Below are positions 41,101 through 49,097 of a stretch of 64,000 nt of DNA, piece by piece (the first letter of the stretch is position 1; every line of letters begins with the position of its first letter). The DNA is from AC-32 sp963728765 (GTDB lineage Bacteria > Actinomycetota > Thermoleophilia > Gaiellales > Gaiellaceae): NCBI GenBank assembly GCA_963728765.1, contig CAVSKX010000007.1, forward strand, positions 1 to 64,000. Reading direction: 5' to 3'. The notes beneath the pieces were generated by a model that was not told where the DNA came from, did not search any database, and saw only the letters and a list, made by a program, of their open reading frames with translations. The position numbers and the translations under genes are program-made.

Positions 41101-42404
41101 ATGTCGAGCACGTTCTCGAGCTGGACGCGCGAGAGATCTGCGAACGGGTAGGCGCCGCGCACGAGCGCGTGCAGGTCGTCGACCGAGATCTCCTCGTCGG
41201 CGCAGATGCCCACGATCTGCTGCGCGAGCACGTCGAGCGGGCTGCGCGGGATCTTCGTCTCCTCGATCGCGCCATCGAGCATCCGCCGCGCGACGACCGC
41301 GGACTCGAGCAGGTCGGCCCTGAACTTGGGGAAGATGCGCCCGCGCGAGACCGCGCCGAGCTCGTGGCCGGCGCGCCCGACCCGCTGCAGGCCGCGCGCG
41401 ACCGACTTCGGCGACTCGACCTGGACGACGAGATCGACCGCGCCCATGTCGATCCCGAGCTCGAGCGACGACGTGGCGACGAGGCACGGGATCTCGCCCT
41501 TCTTCAGCAGCTCCTCGACCTCGACCCGCTGCTCGCGCGCCAGGCTCCCATGGTGAGCCCGCGCGAGCTCTTCCTCGGCGAGGTCGTTCAGCCGCAGCGC
41601 CAGGCGCTCGGCGAGGCGGCGGTTGTTGACGAAGACGATCGTCGAGCGGTGCGCGCGGACGAGCTCGAGGATCTCGGGGTAGATCGACGGCCAGATCGAC
41701 TGCTGCTCCTCGGGCTCGCGCATGTCGTCGAGCGGAACGACCACCTTCAGGTCGAGCGTCTTGGCGCGCCCGGCGTCGACGAGCTCGATCTTGCGGCCGC
41801 CGGCGACGAAGCGGCCGATCTCCTCCAGCGGTCTCTGGGTAGCGGACAGGCCGATGCGCTGCAGCTGCCCGCCGACCAGGTGCTCCAGGCGCTCCAACGA
41901 CAACGCGAGGTGCGCTCCACGTTTCGTGCCTGCGACGGCGTGGACCTCGTCGACGATCAGCGTCTCGACCCCGCGCAACGTCTCGCGCGCGCGTGAAGTG
42001 AGGAGCAGGAAGAGCGACTCCGGAGTCGTGATCAGGATGTCCGGCGGCTCGCGCAGCATCGCGGCGCGCTCCTTCTGCGAGGTGTCGCCGGTGCGGACCC
42101 CGACGCGCAGCCCCGAGCTCAGTCCGGCCAGCGGCCCACGCAGGTTGCGCTCGATGTCGTAGTTGAGCGCCTTCAGCGGCGAGACGTAGAGCAGGCGCAG
42201 GCCCTCGCCCGGCCGCGGGTTGAGCTTGTCGATCCCGTACAGAAAGGCGGCTAGCGTCTTCCCCGAGCCGGTCGGCGCCTGGATGAGCGTGTGTCCGCCG
42301 CGCGCGATGGCCGGCCAGCCGAGCTCCTGCGCCGGGGTCGGCCCGTCGAAAGCCTGCTCGAACCAGGCCCGCGTCTGCGGCGAGAAGACGTCGAGTGCGC
42401 TCAC
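38190..42404 (-). CDS. lhr: ATP-dependent helicase Lhr
   Basis: The 1404-residue superfamily 2 helicase has Walker A APTGSGKT, DEVHAVAG as the Walker B (DEVH), then LLTSRARETL, and RGLQRVGRAGH in the second RecA domain. After them come a winged-helix/beta-barrel region and a very long C-terminal domain seen in actinobacterial Lhr. Lhr unwinds 3' overhangs or RNA-DNA hybrids in repair. GTG at 42404 gives VSALDVFSPQTRAWFEQAF, the conserved family start. Another GTG eight codons earlier is open. TAACGT lies upstream on the minus strand, and the HIT-like gene is divergent. Confidence 0.92.
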   Translation of the reverse strand: MSALDVFSPQTRAWFEQAFDGPTPAQELGWPAIARGGHTLIQAPTGSGKTLAAFLYGIDKLNPRPGEGLRLLYVSPLKALNYDIERNLRGPLAGLSSGLRVGVRTGDTSQKERAAMLREPPDILITTPESLFLLLTSRARETLRGVETLIVDEVHAVAGTKRGAHLALSLERLEHLVGGQLQRIGLSATQRPLEEIGRFVAGGRKIELVDAGRAKTLDLKVVVPLDDMREPEEQQSIWPSIYPEILELVRAHRSTIVFVNNRRLAERLALRLNDLAEEELARAHHGSLAREQRVEVEELLKKGEIPCLVATSSLELGIDMGAVDLVVQVESPKSVARGLQRVGRAGHELGAVSRGRIFPKFRADLLESAVVARRMLDGAIEETKIPRSPLDVLAQQIVGICADEEISVDDLHALVRGAYPFADLSRVQLENVLDMLDGRYPSDEFAELRARIVWDRTGGMVRGRQGARRLAVTNAGTIPDRGLFGVHLVEGGGRVGELDEEMVYEAREGQTFLLGASTWRIEEITRDRVLVSPAPGVPGAVPFWKGEGVGRPYELGEAIGAASRELVALSDEKAATRLRDEYTLDERAASNLLTFLREQEGATGAVPSDRTIVVERFRDEIGDWRLCILTPFGGRVHAPWALALGARLRESLSLETQAIWSDDGIAIHLPDADAPPPTEDVLLDPEQVEELVMQEVGETALFGARFRENAGRALLIPRRRPGERTPLWQQRLKAQSLLQVARRYPAFPIVLETYRECLQDVFDLPALKRLLQGLRTRQIDLVDVETPSASPYAASLLFDYVANYMYEDDTPAAERRAQALSLDRDLLRELLGQEELRDLIDPGALAEVEEQLRGQARSPDELHDLLRRRGDLREGEYPGDLAESLLNERRAVHVRVSGEQRLIAAEDAGRYRDAVGAMPPGGLPDVFLEAEEEPLHSLLRRFARSRGPFTTAAANERFGRDAEPALRELERRDELVRGELRPGGTEREWCDPEVLRRLRRASLAALRREVEPAEQAAFGRFLPSWQGVDRRASLREALVPLQALALPVSLWESEVLPRRVPGYRLEQLDALCASGEVVWVGAGLDRVALYFRDDAPALGPPPAADRPEREVHERLRAALGRSALFWYDLLADTGLEAEEALPALWDLVWAGEATNDAWAPLRAGRRFQTRAARPRPRRFSRRRAAEVTATQGRWSLTARLFPGRPDRRALAELLLERQGIVTRDGVRGEGIPGGYGAVYGELKALETLGLCRRGYFVEGLGGAQFALGGAVERLRELRPQDGEEPETLVLAAADPAQPYGAALPWPRRSGARAARVAGAHVILLGGEPALFVERGGRSLVPLREPEEDWLRKALEALVTHVRATGTKRLAVERFDGEPVIDSECISLLIDAGFVIGPRRAVFRP

Positions 42405-42461
42405 GCGCGCAGTGCCTCCAGCGGCCACTCCACGCGCCCGACGTTAGCATCGCCCGTAGCC

Positions 42462-43028
42462 TTGCCCGAGACGCCCGAAGAGCTGTACGCGCGCACCAAG
42501 GATGCGCTCCGCATCCCGCCCGTCGAGGAGTGGGAGACGTGGCCCTTCGAGGGCGCGGTGCAGCCCCGCGCGCTGCAGCCGCCGGAGAAGCATGAGCGGC
42601 CGCGGTTCGGCGAAGGCGGTGTCGACTGCAATCGGTGCGCCGCCTCCGACGAGGAGTACCTCTGGGTCGACGAGCGCTGGCGGCTCTGGTCCTTCCCCGA
42701 GCCGACCGGGCTGCCGCTGGTCGTGCTCCTCGAGTCGCGCGAGCACTACGCGGAGCCGGGAGACCTCCCGGACGGGCTGGCGGGGGAGCTGGGCCTGCTG
42801 CAGGCGCGGATCGAGCGCGCGATCCGCGAGCTGGGCAACGTCGGCCGCGTCCACGTCTGTCGCTGGGGCGACGGCGGCGCGCACCTGCACTGGTGGTTCA
42901 TGGCGCGGCCGGCGCGACTGCCGCAGCTGATCGGCAGCTTCGCGGCCGTCTGGGACGACATCTTGCCGCCGGTGCCCGAGGAGCAGTGGCGCGCCGACCT
43001 CGCCGCGCTCGCCGAGGCGCTCGGCTAG
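42462..43028 (+). CDS. HIT-like domain protein
   Basis: The frame is open from upstream, but that part is antisense to lhr. TTG at 42462, 11 bases after TAGCAT, gives 188 residues. The segment FGEGGVDCNRCAAS has a CxxC and could bind metal. The C-terminal part, NVGRVHVCRWGDGGAHLHWWFMARP, contains HLHWWF in the position of the HIT triad, but the standard HxHxH is not complete. A nucleotide hydrolase/transferase of the HIT fold is possible. Confidence in function is low. It overlaps the convergent NAD(P)-binding gene by four bases. Confidence 0.65.
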   Translation: MPETPEELYARTKDALRIPPVEEWETWPFEGAVQPRALQPPEKHERPRFGEGGVDCNRCAASDEEYLWVDERWRLWSFPEPTGLPLVVLLESREHYAEPGDLPDGLAGELGLLQARIERAIRELGNVGRVHVCRWGDGGAHLHWWFMARPARLPQLIGSFAAVWDDILPPVPEEQWRADLAALAEALG

Positions 43029-43621
43029 TCGAGCGAGGAGACGAACTCGCGCCAGGTCTGGCGGCCTTCGGCCCGGTCGGTGGTGTTCAGGCCACCGCGG
43101 AAGGCGGCGGCCACCTTCCCCGGGTAGGGCAGCGGCAGGACGCGCAGCGCGCCGCGGAGATCACGCCACGTATCGACCGCTTCGCGGACGGTCAGCACCT
43201 CCGGCCCGCCGAACTCGACCACATCTCCGGTCGGCGTCGCTGCCAAGAGCTCCCCCGCCCGCTCGGCGACCTCCTGGGCGGCGACGAGCTGCACCTTGAA
43301 GTCGAACGGGTAGAAGTACCGGTAGGGGATCCGGTCGACGCCGACGATCGAGAGGTAGAGCAGGTGCTCGACCCCGCCCGTTGCCGCCAGCAGGTTCCTC
43401 GTCGCCTCGATGTCACCGGCGCCGTGGCGGCTGTCGGGGTCGCTGGCCGCGTGCAGCACCCAGTTGGCGCCGTCGAGCGCCTCGGCCAGGCCCTCGCCGG
43501 TGGTGAGGTCGCCGCCGCTGCCTCGCGAGAACGGGCGCGGCTCGTGACCGGCCTCGGCGAGCACGCGCATCCCCTTCGTCCCGAACCTCCCGCTCGCGCC
43601 GGTTACGAGAACGGTCGCCAC
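43025..43621 (-). CDS. NAD(P)-binding (NmrA/SDR-like) protein with an apparent internal deletion
   Basis: The 198-residue protein starts with the Rossmann motif TVLVTGASGRFGTKG. HAASDPDSRHGAGDIEATRNLL and VEHLLYLSIVGVDRI follow, as in atypical SDR proteins of the NmrA type. These normally have about 250 residues. Here the YRYF stretch, where the usual sequence continues with a helix and a second active segment, joins directly to YPFDFKVQLVAAQEVAERAGELL, so about 50 residues appear to be missing in frame. It may be inactive. GTG at 43621 starts it, divergent from the kinase. Confidence 0.7.
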   Translation of the reverse strand: MATVLVTGASGRFGTKGMRVLAEAGHEPRPFSRGSGGDLTTGEGLAEALDGANWVLHAASDPDSRHGAGDIEATRNLLAATGGVEHLLYLSIVGVDRIPYRYFYPFDFKVQLVAAQEVAERAGELLAATPTGDVVEFGGPEVLTVREAVDTWRDLRGALRVLPLPYPGKVAAAFRGGLNTTDRAEGRQTWREFVSSLD

Positions 43622-43635
43622 CGTACGATCGTCGC

Positions 43636-44160
43636 ATGCGCCGGCGGATCAACGTCAAGGGCACCTCGGGCTCCGGGAAGACGACGTTCGCGCAGGAGCT
43701 GGCCCGGCGGCTCGAGCTGCCGTTCGTCGAGCTCGACGCCCTCCACCACGGGCCGGACTGGTACCAGCCGACGGCCGAGGAGTTCAGCGCGACCGTGCGC
43801 GAGGCGATCGACGACATGCCCGACGGGTGGGTGATCGACGGCAACTACGACTCGAAGCTCGGGGAGCTCGTGCTCGGGCAGGCGGACACGATCGTCTGGC
43901 TCGACCTCCCGTTCGCGCTCAAGCTCCGGCGACTGTGGCGGCGCACGATCCTGCGCATCCGCGACGACGTCGAGCTCTGGAGCGGGAACAAGGAGAGCTG
44001 GCGTGGCGCCTTCGGGGGGCGCGACTCGCTCTTCTGGTGGATGGTGAAGACGCACTTCCGGCACAAGCGCCAGTGGCCGGCGCGCTTCGCCGGCGACCCG
44101 CGCTTCGTGCGGCTGCGCTCGGTGCGCGAGGCGAAAGAATGGCTAGATGGCGTCGGCTGA
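43636..44160 (+). CDS. P-loop kinase-like protein (FlaR/topology-modulation-like)
   Basis: The 174-residue protein has Walker A GTSGSGKTT (about residues 9-17) and LPFVELDALHHGPDWYQPT, the adenylate-kinase-like substrate lid. GWVIDGNYDSKLGELVLGQADTIVWLDLPF is the second strand. This pattern marks the small FlaR-like/adenylate-kinase relatives annotated as topology modulation proteins; the true substrate is unknown. The ATG follows TACGAT by six bases with no ribosome site. The downstream GMC gene begins inside its last codons (14-base overlap). Confidence 0.85.
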   Translation: MRRRINVKGTSGSGKTTFAQELARRLELPFVELDALHHGPDWYQPTAEEFSATVREAIDDMPDGWVIDGNYDSKLGELVLGQADTIVWLDLPFALKLRRLWRRTILRIRDDVELWSGNKESWRGAFGGRDSLFWWMVKTHFRHKRQWPARFAGDPRFVRLRSVREAKEWLDGVG

Positions 44161-45490
44161 CCGCTACGACGTGCTCGTGCTCGGCGGCGGCGCGGCCGGC
44201 TGCGCGCTCGCGGGGAGGCTGAGCGAGAACCCGGACCGCACTGTCTGTCTCGTCGAGGCCGGGCCGGATTACGGCCACCTCTCCGAAGGGCGCTGGCCCG
44301 CCGACATCCTCGACCCGCGCTGGCTCGCGCTCGAGTCACACCTCTGGGAGCGCGCGGACGAGGAGGATCGCTCCCAGTCGCGGGCGCGGATCCTCGGCGG
44401 CTGTTCCGCGCACAACGCGTGCGTGCTGCTGGAGGGCGCGCCGAGCGACTACGACTGGGGCGACGAGTGGTCGTACGAGGCGTTCGCGCCGTACCTGCAG
44501 CGGGCCAACGAGACATTGCGCGGCCACGTGCTCGCCGACGAGGAGCTGACGCCGTGGCACCGTGCGTTCCGCGACGCTGGTGGCGGGGAGTCGATCGTCC
44601 ACCCGGTGAACATCGTCGACGGGGTGCGCTGGCACACGGGGTTCGCGTACGTCGACCCGGCTCGCGCGCGCGAGAACCTGACCGTCCTCGGCGACACGCT
44701 CGTCGACCGGGTGCTCGTGGCCGACGGGCGCGCGAGGGGCGCCGTCGCAGGCGGGCGCGAGCTCCTGGCGGACGTCGTGGTCGTCTCCGCCGGCGCCTAC
44801 GGCTCGCCGGGGATCCTGCTGCGCAGCGGGATCGGGCCCGACGGCGAGGTCGCGGAGCTGCCGGTCGGCGAGGGCCTCGTCGACCACGTCGGCACCGGTG
44901 CCGCTTGGGAGCCGACCGAGCGCCTGCTGGCCGAGACCGCGGCGCACGAGGCCGAGCACGGGCTCTACATGGGCCAGGTGACGATCGCCGCGTCGAGCCG
45001 CTCGAGCCGGCCCGGCGTGCGGGACATGTTCGTCTTCCCCGCCCTCGACGTCGGCCCGGAGATCAGCGGCGCGGGCTTCGCGATGAAGCCGCGCTCGCGC
45101 GGGTCGGTGCGGCTGAACGGGCCGGAGCCGGAGTCGCCGCTCGCGATCGACCACGGCTTTCTGCGCGACGAGCGCGACGTCGAGGTGGTGACCGAGGCGT
45201 TCGAGCGCCTGCGCGAGCTCGTCGAGAGGCCGGAGGTGCGGCCGTATGCGGGTGCCGAGCTGCGGCCGGGCCGCGAGGTCGACGCGGAGGAGCACGTCCG
45301 CGGGAGCGCACGCGGCTTCTTCCATCCGGTCGGCACGTGCGCGATCGGCTCCGTCGTCGACGAGCGGTGCCGCGTGCTCGGCTTCGAGAACCTGTACGTC
45401 GTCGACGCGTCCGCGATCCCGGAGATCCCGTCGGCGAACACAAACCTGACCACGGTCGCGCTCGCCGAGCGGGCGGCCGGCTGGCTGTAG
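44147..45490 (+). CDS. GMC family FAD-dependent oxidoreductase
   Basis: The 447-residue protein has FAD motif YDVLVLGGGAAGCALAGRLS (8-27) and the second GMC segment RARILGGCSAHNACVLLEG. It has SAGAYGSPGILLRSGIGP and, near the C-terminus, FFHPVGTCAIGSVVDERCRVLGFENLYVVDASAIPEIPSANTN with the family's active-site His. It oxidises an alcohol or related substrate, perhaps choline-like. At 447 residues it is shorter than choline oxidase (about 540), and the substrate cap region seems reduced. Its start lies within the kinase gene, so these are cotranscribed. Confidence 0.9.
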   Translation: MASADRYDVLVLGGGAAGCALAGRLSENPDRTVCLVEAGPDYGHLSEGRWPADILDPRWLALESHLWERADEEDRSQSRARILGGCSAHNACVLLEGAPSDYDWGDEWSYEAFAPYLQRANETLRGHVLADEELTPWHRAFRDAGGGESIVHPVNIVDGVRWHTGFAYVDPARARENLTVLGDTLVDRVLVADGRARGAVAGGRELLADVVVVSAGAYGSPGILLRSGIGPDGEVAELPVGEGLVDHVGTGAAWEPTERLLAETAAHEAEHGLYMGQVTIAASSRSSRPGVRDMFVFPALDVGPEISGAGFAMKPRSRGSVRLNGPEPESPLAIDHGFLRDERDVEVVTEAFERLRELVERPEVRPYAGAELRPGREVDAEEHVRGSARGFFHPVGTCAIGSVVDERCRVLGFENLYVVDASAIPEIPSANTNLTTVALAERAAGWL

Positions 45491-45499
45491 GCTGTGGCC

Positions 45500-46069
45500 A
45501 TGGCCGTGAGCGCACCGGAGCGGCTGTACTACACGGGCGTCGAGGAGGCGGACGAGCTGATCGCGCGCGACCCGTTCGCGCTCCTCATGGGGTTCGCGCT
45601 CGACCAGCAGGTGCCCGTCCCAACGGCCTTCCAGGGGCCGTTGAAGCTGAAGCAGCGGCTCGGGACTCTCGACCCCGGCGCGATCGCCGCCACCGATCCG
45701 GCGCGTCTGGAGAAGCTCTTTCGCGAGAAGCCGGCGATCCACCGCTTCCCCGGGGCGATGGCCGGACGGGTGCAGGAGCTGGCCGCGCACGTCGCCGAGG
45801 ATTACGGCGGCGACGCGTCGCGGCTCTGGCGCGAGGCGTCCGACGGCGCCGAGCTGCGGAAGCGGATCTCCGGGCTGCCGGGCTTCGGCGAGATGAAGGT
45901 CAAGGCGCTCGGCGCGGTGCTGTGGAAGCGCTTCGGCGTATCGGCGGCCGAGGAGCTCGACCCCGGCCACCCGACGCTCGGCGACGTGGACTCGCCCGAG
46001 GCGCTCGAGGAGTACCAGGCGAAGAAGCGCGCGTACAAGGCGAAGCTGCGCGCTGAACGCCAGGCCTAG
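45500..46069 (+). CDS. HhH-GPD-type DNA repair protein (uncharacterised family)
   Basis: The 189-residue protein has a helix-hairpin-helix-like LPGFGEMKVKALGAVLWKRFG near residue 115 and the layout of the HhH-GPD superfamily (ADELIARDPFALLMGFALDQQV). It lacks the Fe-S cysteines of Nth. This size and start fit an uncharacterised actinobacterial HhH-GPD family. An alternative GTG at 45494 is in frame. I use the ATG at 45500, which is six bases after TAGGCT. The promoter lies in the spacer after the GMC gene. The Nudix gene overlaps its end. Confidence 0.8.
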   Translation: MAVSAPERLYYTGVEEADELIARDPFALLMGFALDQQVPVPTAFQGPLKLKQRLGTLDPGAIAATDPARLEKLFREKPAIHRFPGAMAGRVQELAAHVAEDYGGDASRLWREASDGAELRKRISGLPGFGEMKVKALGAVLWKRFGVSAAEELDPGHPTLGDVDSPEALEEYQAKKRAYKAKLRAERQA

Positions 46070-46490
46070 AGTCGTCGTCTACGTCACGCGGGAGGAGCCG
46101 CTGACCGGCGCCGACCAGCTGCTCGTCTTCGACCTGCCTGCCGAGCCTGCGTTCTCGTCGGTCGTGCCCGGCGGGCGGCTGGAGCCGGGCGAGACCGCGG
46201 CCGACGCCGCCGTCCGGGAGCTGCACGAGGAGACGGGGCTCGAGGTCGAGGTCGTCCGGGAGCTCGGAGTCGAGAGGCAGCCGAGCTGGCGTGTGCCCGG
46301 GCTGCGGGACGAGAACCACTTCGTCCAGGCGACGCCTAGGGGCCCGACGCCCGCCGAATGGGAGCACGAGGTCGAGGGCGACGTCTTCCGCTGCCGCTGG
46401 GTTCCGCTCACCGCCGACACGCAGGTGTACGGCAAGCACGGCGCCTTCCTCCGCGCGCTCGTCCCCGAGCGCGGCTCTCCCAATGCGTAA
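46053..46490 (+). CDS. Nudix hydrolase, likely CTG start
   Basis: The protein has a perfect Nudix box, GGRLEPGETAADAAVRELHEETGL (G-x5-E-x7-RELxEExG). The fold also needs residues before it, and they are encoded: PRVVVYVTREEPLTGADQLLVFDL precedes the box in the same frame. No ATG, GTG or TTG lies upstream of 46164. CTG at 46053, inside the end of the previous gene, is the best start candidate (145 residues). It would hydrolyse a nucleotide diphosphate. Substrate unknown. The start is the least certain part. Confidence 0.75.
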   Translation: MNARPRVVVYVTREEPLTGADQLLVFDLPAEPAFSSVVPGGRLEPGETAADAAVRELHEETGLEVEVVRELGVERQPSWRVPGLRDENHFVQATPRGPTPAEWEHEVEGDVFRCRWVPLTADTQVYGKHGAFLRALVPERGSPNA

Positions 46491-46559
46491 CGCATGTCCA
46501 CCTCTTTGGGGGAGACCGAACCCCTTGGTCGAACTGCTGCGAGGGTCGATACGCGAGAC

Positions 46560-47474
46560 ATGAGCCGTTGCTTCCTCGTCCCCGTCCTCGCCTGCCTGCT
46601 CGCGTTCGGCGCGCCGTCGGCCGACGCGCTGCGCGTACCGGGTGCGCCGCGCTGCACCGTCTTCCCGAAGTCGAACCCGTGGAACCGGCGGGTGGACAAG
46701 CTGCCGGTGGCGCGCAACTCGGCCGCGATCATCGCCTCGATCGGCGTCTCGACCGGCCTCCACGCCGACTTCGGCTCGGGCCTGTGGGAGGGCTCGCCGA
46801 TCGGGATCCCGTTCGACGTCGTCACCCGGAAGACGCCGCGAACGCGCGTCGGCTTCGATTACAGCGACGAGAGCGACCACGTCCGCTACCCGATTCCGAA
46901 GCGCGTCCACATCGAGGGGGGCAGCGACCACCACGCGCTGCTGCTCGATCGTGACGCGTGCCGCCTCTACGAGCTCGGCGGGCTCGAGAAGCGCAGCGGC
47001 CGCTGGCACGCGTGGGCCGGGGCGACGTGGAGGCTGCGCTCGAACCGCGTGCGGCCGGCGGGCTGGACGTCTGCCGACGCGGCGGGGCTGCCGATCTTCC
47101 CGGGTCTCGCGCGCTACGACGAGGTGCGCCGCGGCGTGATCGACCATGCGCTGCGGTTCACGGTCGAGCGCACGCGACGCGCCTACCTCTACCCCGCCCG
47201 CCACTACGCGAGCTCGCTGACCGACGCCAACCTGCCGCCGATGGGCCTGCGGGTGCGGCTGAAGGCGAGCTTCGACGTGCGCCCGTTCCCGCGGCAGGCG
47301 CGGATCGTCCTGGTCGCGCTGAAGCGCTACGGGATGATGGTCGCCGACAACGGCGCGGACTGGTACATCACCGGCGCGCCGAACCGCGGGTGGTCGAACG
47401 ACCAGCTGCACACCCTCGGCCGCGTGAATGGCTCGAACTTCGAGGTGGTCGACACCTCGAAGCTCCGACCCTGA
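46560..47474 (+). CDS. secreted protein of unknown function
   Basis: From the ATG at 46560 the protein is 304 residues. It has a signal peptide (about 1-22, ending PSADA) and a mature domain with CTVFPKSNPWNRRVDKLPVARNSAAIIASIGV and LRVRLKASFDVRPFPRQARIVLVALKRYGMMVADNGADWYITG. It is rich in Arg and aromatic residues, and appears to be a conserved extracellular family, but I cannot name it. An in-frame ATG at 46494 would put 22 extra residues before the signal peptide and is less likely. A four-hairpin spacer follows. Confidence 0.75.
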   Translation: MSRCFLVPVLACLLAFGAPSADALRVPGAPRCTVFPKSNPWNRRVDKLPVARNSAAIIASIGVSTGLHADFGSGLWEGSPIGIPFDVVTRKTPRTRVGFDYSDESDHVRYPIPKRVHIEGGSDHHALLLDRDACRLYELGGLEKRSGRWHAWAGATWRLRSNRVRPAGWTSADAAGLPIFPGLARYDEVRRGVIDHALRFTVERTRRAYLYPARHYASSLTDANLPPMGLRVRLKASFDVRPFPRQARIVLVALKRYGMMVADNGADWYITGAPNRGWSNDQLHTLGRVNGSNFEVVDTSKLRP

Positions 47475-47525
47475 ACCGTGCCGAGACGGCAACAACTCCT
47501 CCACAACCGCCCCTAAGGGCCACGG

Positions 47526-47655
47526 CCGGGGACAGTCCCCGGGCGTGTCCCGGAGGGACACGTCTACGAGGTGTCTTTGAGCGCGGCCCGCGTGGCGTGC
47601 TGAGGCATCGCTGGCGATGCCGCCTGGAGGCCATGCCGGCTTCGCCGGCGTGGCC
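47526..47655. repeat. cluster of four tandem stem-loops in a non-coding spacer
   Basis: Four inverted repeats follow one another: CCGGGGAC-A-GTCCCCGG (47526-47542), CGTGTCCC-GGA-GGGACACG (47544-47562), GGCATCGC-TG-GCGATGCC (47604-47621), and GGCCATGCCGGC with GCCGGCGTGGCC around TTC (47629-47655, one G-U pair). They lie between convergent genes at 47474 and 47676. They could be REP-like elements, a bidirectional terminator array, or a structured RNA. Confidence 0.6.
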
Positions 47656-47675
47656 GTCCCACCCACAGTGGCGGA

Positions 47676-49097
47676 TCAGCGGAGGTTGCGAAGCGCAGCC
47701 CTGGCCGCGTGATACCCGCACATGCCGTGGACTCCGCCGCCAGGAGGCGTCGACGCAGAGCACAGGTAGACGTCCTCGAGCGGCGTGCTCCACGGGACGC
47801 GCCGCGCCGCCGGACGGCGGAACACCTGGCCGAGGTTCATCGCTCCGCCGTTGATGTCGCCGCCGACGAGGTTCCGGTTGCGTGCCTCGAGGCCGCTCGG
47901 TCCCAGCGAGCTGTGCGCGAGCACGAGCTCGCGGAAGCCGGGCGCGAAGCGCTCGACCTGCGCCTCGATCCGCTCCGTCATGTCCACGTCCGAACCGTTC
48001 GGCACATGGCAGTAGGCCCACGCCACGTGTTTTCCCGGGGGCGCGCGCGTGGGGTCGAAGAGCGTCGGCTGGACGAGCAGAACGAACGGCCGCTCGGCGA
48101 CACGGCCGCTCCAGGCATCCCACTCCGAGCGTGAGATCTCGTCCAACGTGCCGCCGAGGTGCACCGTCCCGGCGCGGCCGCACTCCTCGGCACGCCACGG
48201 GATCGGCCCGTCGAGCGCCCAGTCGACCTTGAACACGCCCGGCCCGTGGCGCCAGGACCGCAGCCGCTGCTCGTAGCGTCCCGGCAGCCGGCCGCGCGCG
48301 AGCCGCACGAGCTCACCCGAAGAGACGTCGGCGAGCACCAGCCCGGCCGGCAGCTCGTTCACCTCCCGGCTGGTGACGATCGAGCCGCCGAGCTCGCGCA
48401 CCCGCCCGGCAAGCGCATCTGCGAGCGCCCGCGAGCCGCCCTGGGCGAGCGGCCACCCCACCGCGTGGCCCAGCACTGCCAGCGCGAGGCCGACACCCGC
48501 GCTCGGGCGACGCTCGAGCGGCAGCATCGAATGAGCGCAGTTGCCCGCGAACCAGGCCCGTGCCCGGTCGGTCTCGAAGAGCGACTCCACCACCGTGCGC
48601 GCGTCGCCGAGCGCAGCGCGGGCAGCGGTCGCGAAGCCTCGTGGACCCACGGCCCGAGCGGCCCGTAGGCCCCGACGCGGCGGCGGTGGGGCCCGCCCGA
48701 GCAGCGCCGGCGCGAGCTCGTCCCACCCCTCGACCAGCGGCTCGACGAGCCGGCGGTACGCCGCCCCGTCCGGCCCGAGCCCCGACGCCGTCTCCTCGAG
48801 CCCGCGCTCCAGGACGACCGCGTTCCCGTCGTCCAGCGGATGTGCGGCGGGCGCGTCCGGGTGCACCCACTCGACGTCGAGATCGAGCGTGCGCAGGAAC
48901 GGCGATCCCAGTGCGAGCGGCAGCACCGAGGCGCAGACGTCGTGGACGAACCCGGGCAGCGTCAGCTCCGCCGAGTGGAGCCCGCCGCCGACCCAGTCCG
49001 CCGCCTCCCGCACCTCGACCTCGAGCCCACCCTGCAACAGGGCGATCGCGGCCGCGAGGCCGTTCGGCCCCGAGCCCACCACGAGTGCGCGGCTCAC
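47676..49097 (-). CDS. NAD(P)/FAD-dependent amine-oxidase/phytoene-desaturase-like oxidoreductase
   Basis: The 473-residue protein starts with the dinucleotide motif ALVVGSGPNGLAAAIALLQGG (4-24) followed by VEVREAADWVGGGLHS, the FAD-contact pattern of the phytoene-desaturase/amine-oxidase superfamily. The C-terminus has YLCSASTPPGGGVHGMCGYHAARAAL, the family's second FAD contact. Substrate unknown. The GTG at 49097 overlaps the LigD-like stop as GTGA, so it is last in the operon starting near 53170. Confidence 0.85.
   Translation of the reverse strand: MSRALVVGSGPNGLAAAIALLQGGLEVEVREAADWVGGGLHSAELTLPGFVHDVCASVLPLALGSPFLRTLDLDVEWVHPDAPAAHPLDDGNAVVLERGLEETASGLGPDGAAYRRLVEPLVEGWDELAPALLGRAPPPPRRGLRAARAVGPRGFATAARAALGDARTVVESLFETDRARAWFAGNCAHSMLPLERRPSAGVGLALAVLGHAVGWPLAQGGSRALADALAGRVRELGGSIVTSREVNELPAGLVLADVSSGELVRLARGRLPGRYEQRLRSWRHGPGVFKVDWALDGPIPWRAEECGRAGTVHLGGTLDEISRSEWDAWSGRVAERPFVLLVQPTLFDPTRAPPGKHVAWAYCHVPNGSDVDMTERIEAQVERFAPGFRELVLAHSSLGPSGLEARNRNLVGGDINGGAMNLGQVFRRPAARRVPWSTPLEDVYLCSASTPPGGGVHGMCGYHAARAALRNLR

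Noticed and set aside
42401..42431. Short ORF ending on the lhr start by GTGA overlap
   Set aside because: It has no ribosome site and its amino-acid content is typical of chance frames here. Unlike the proS case, nothing else supports it.
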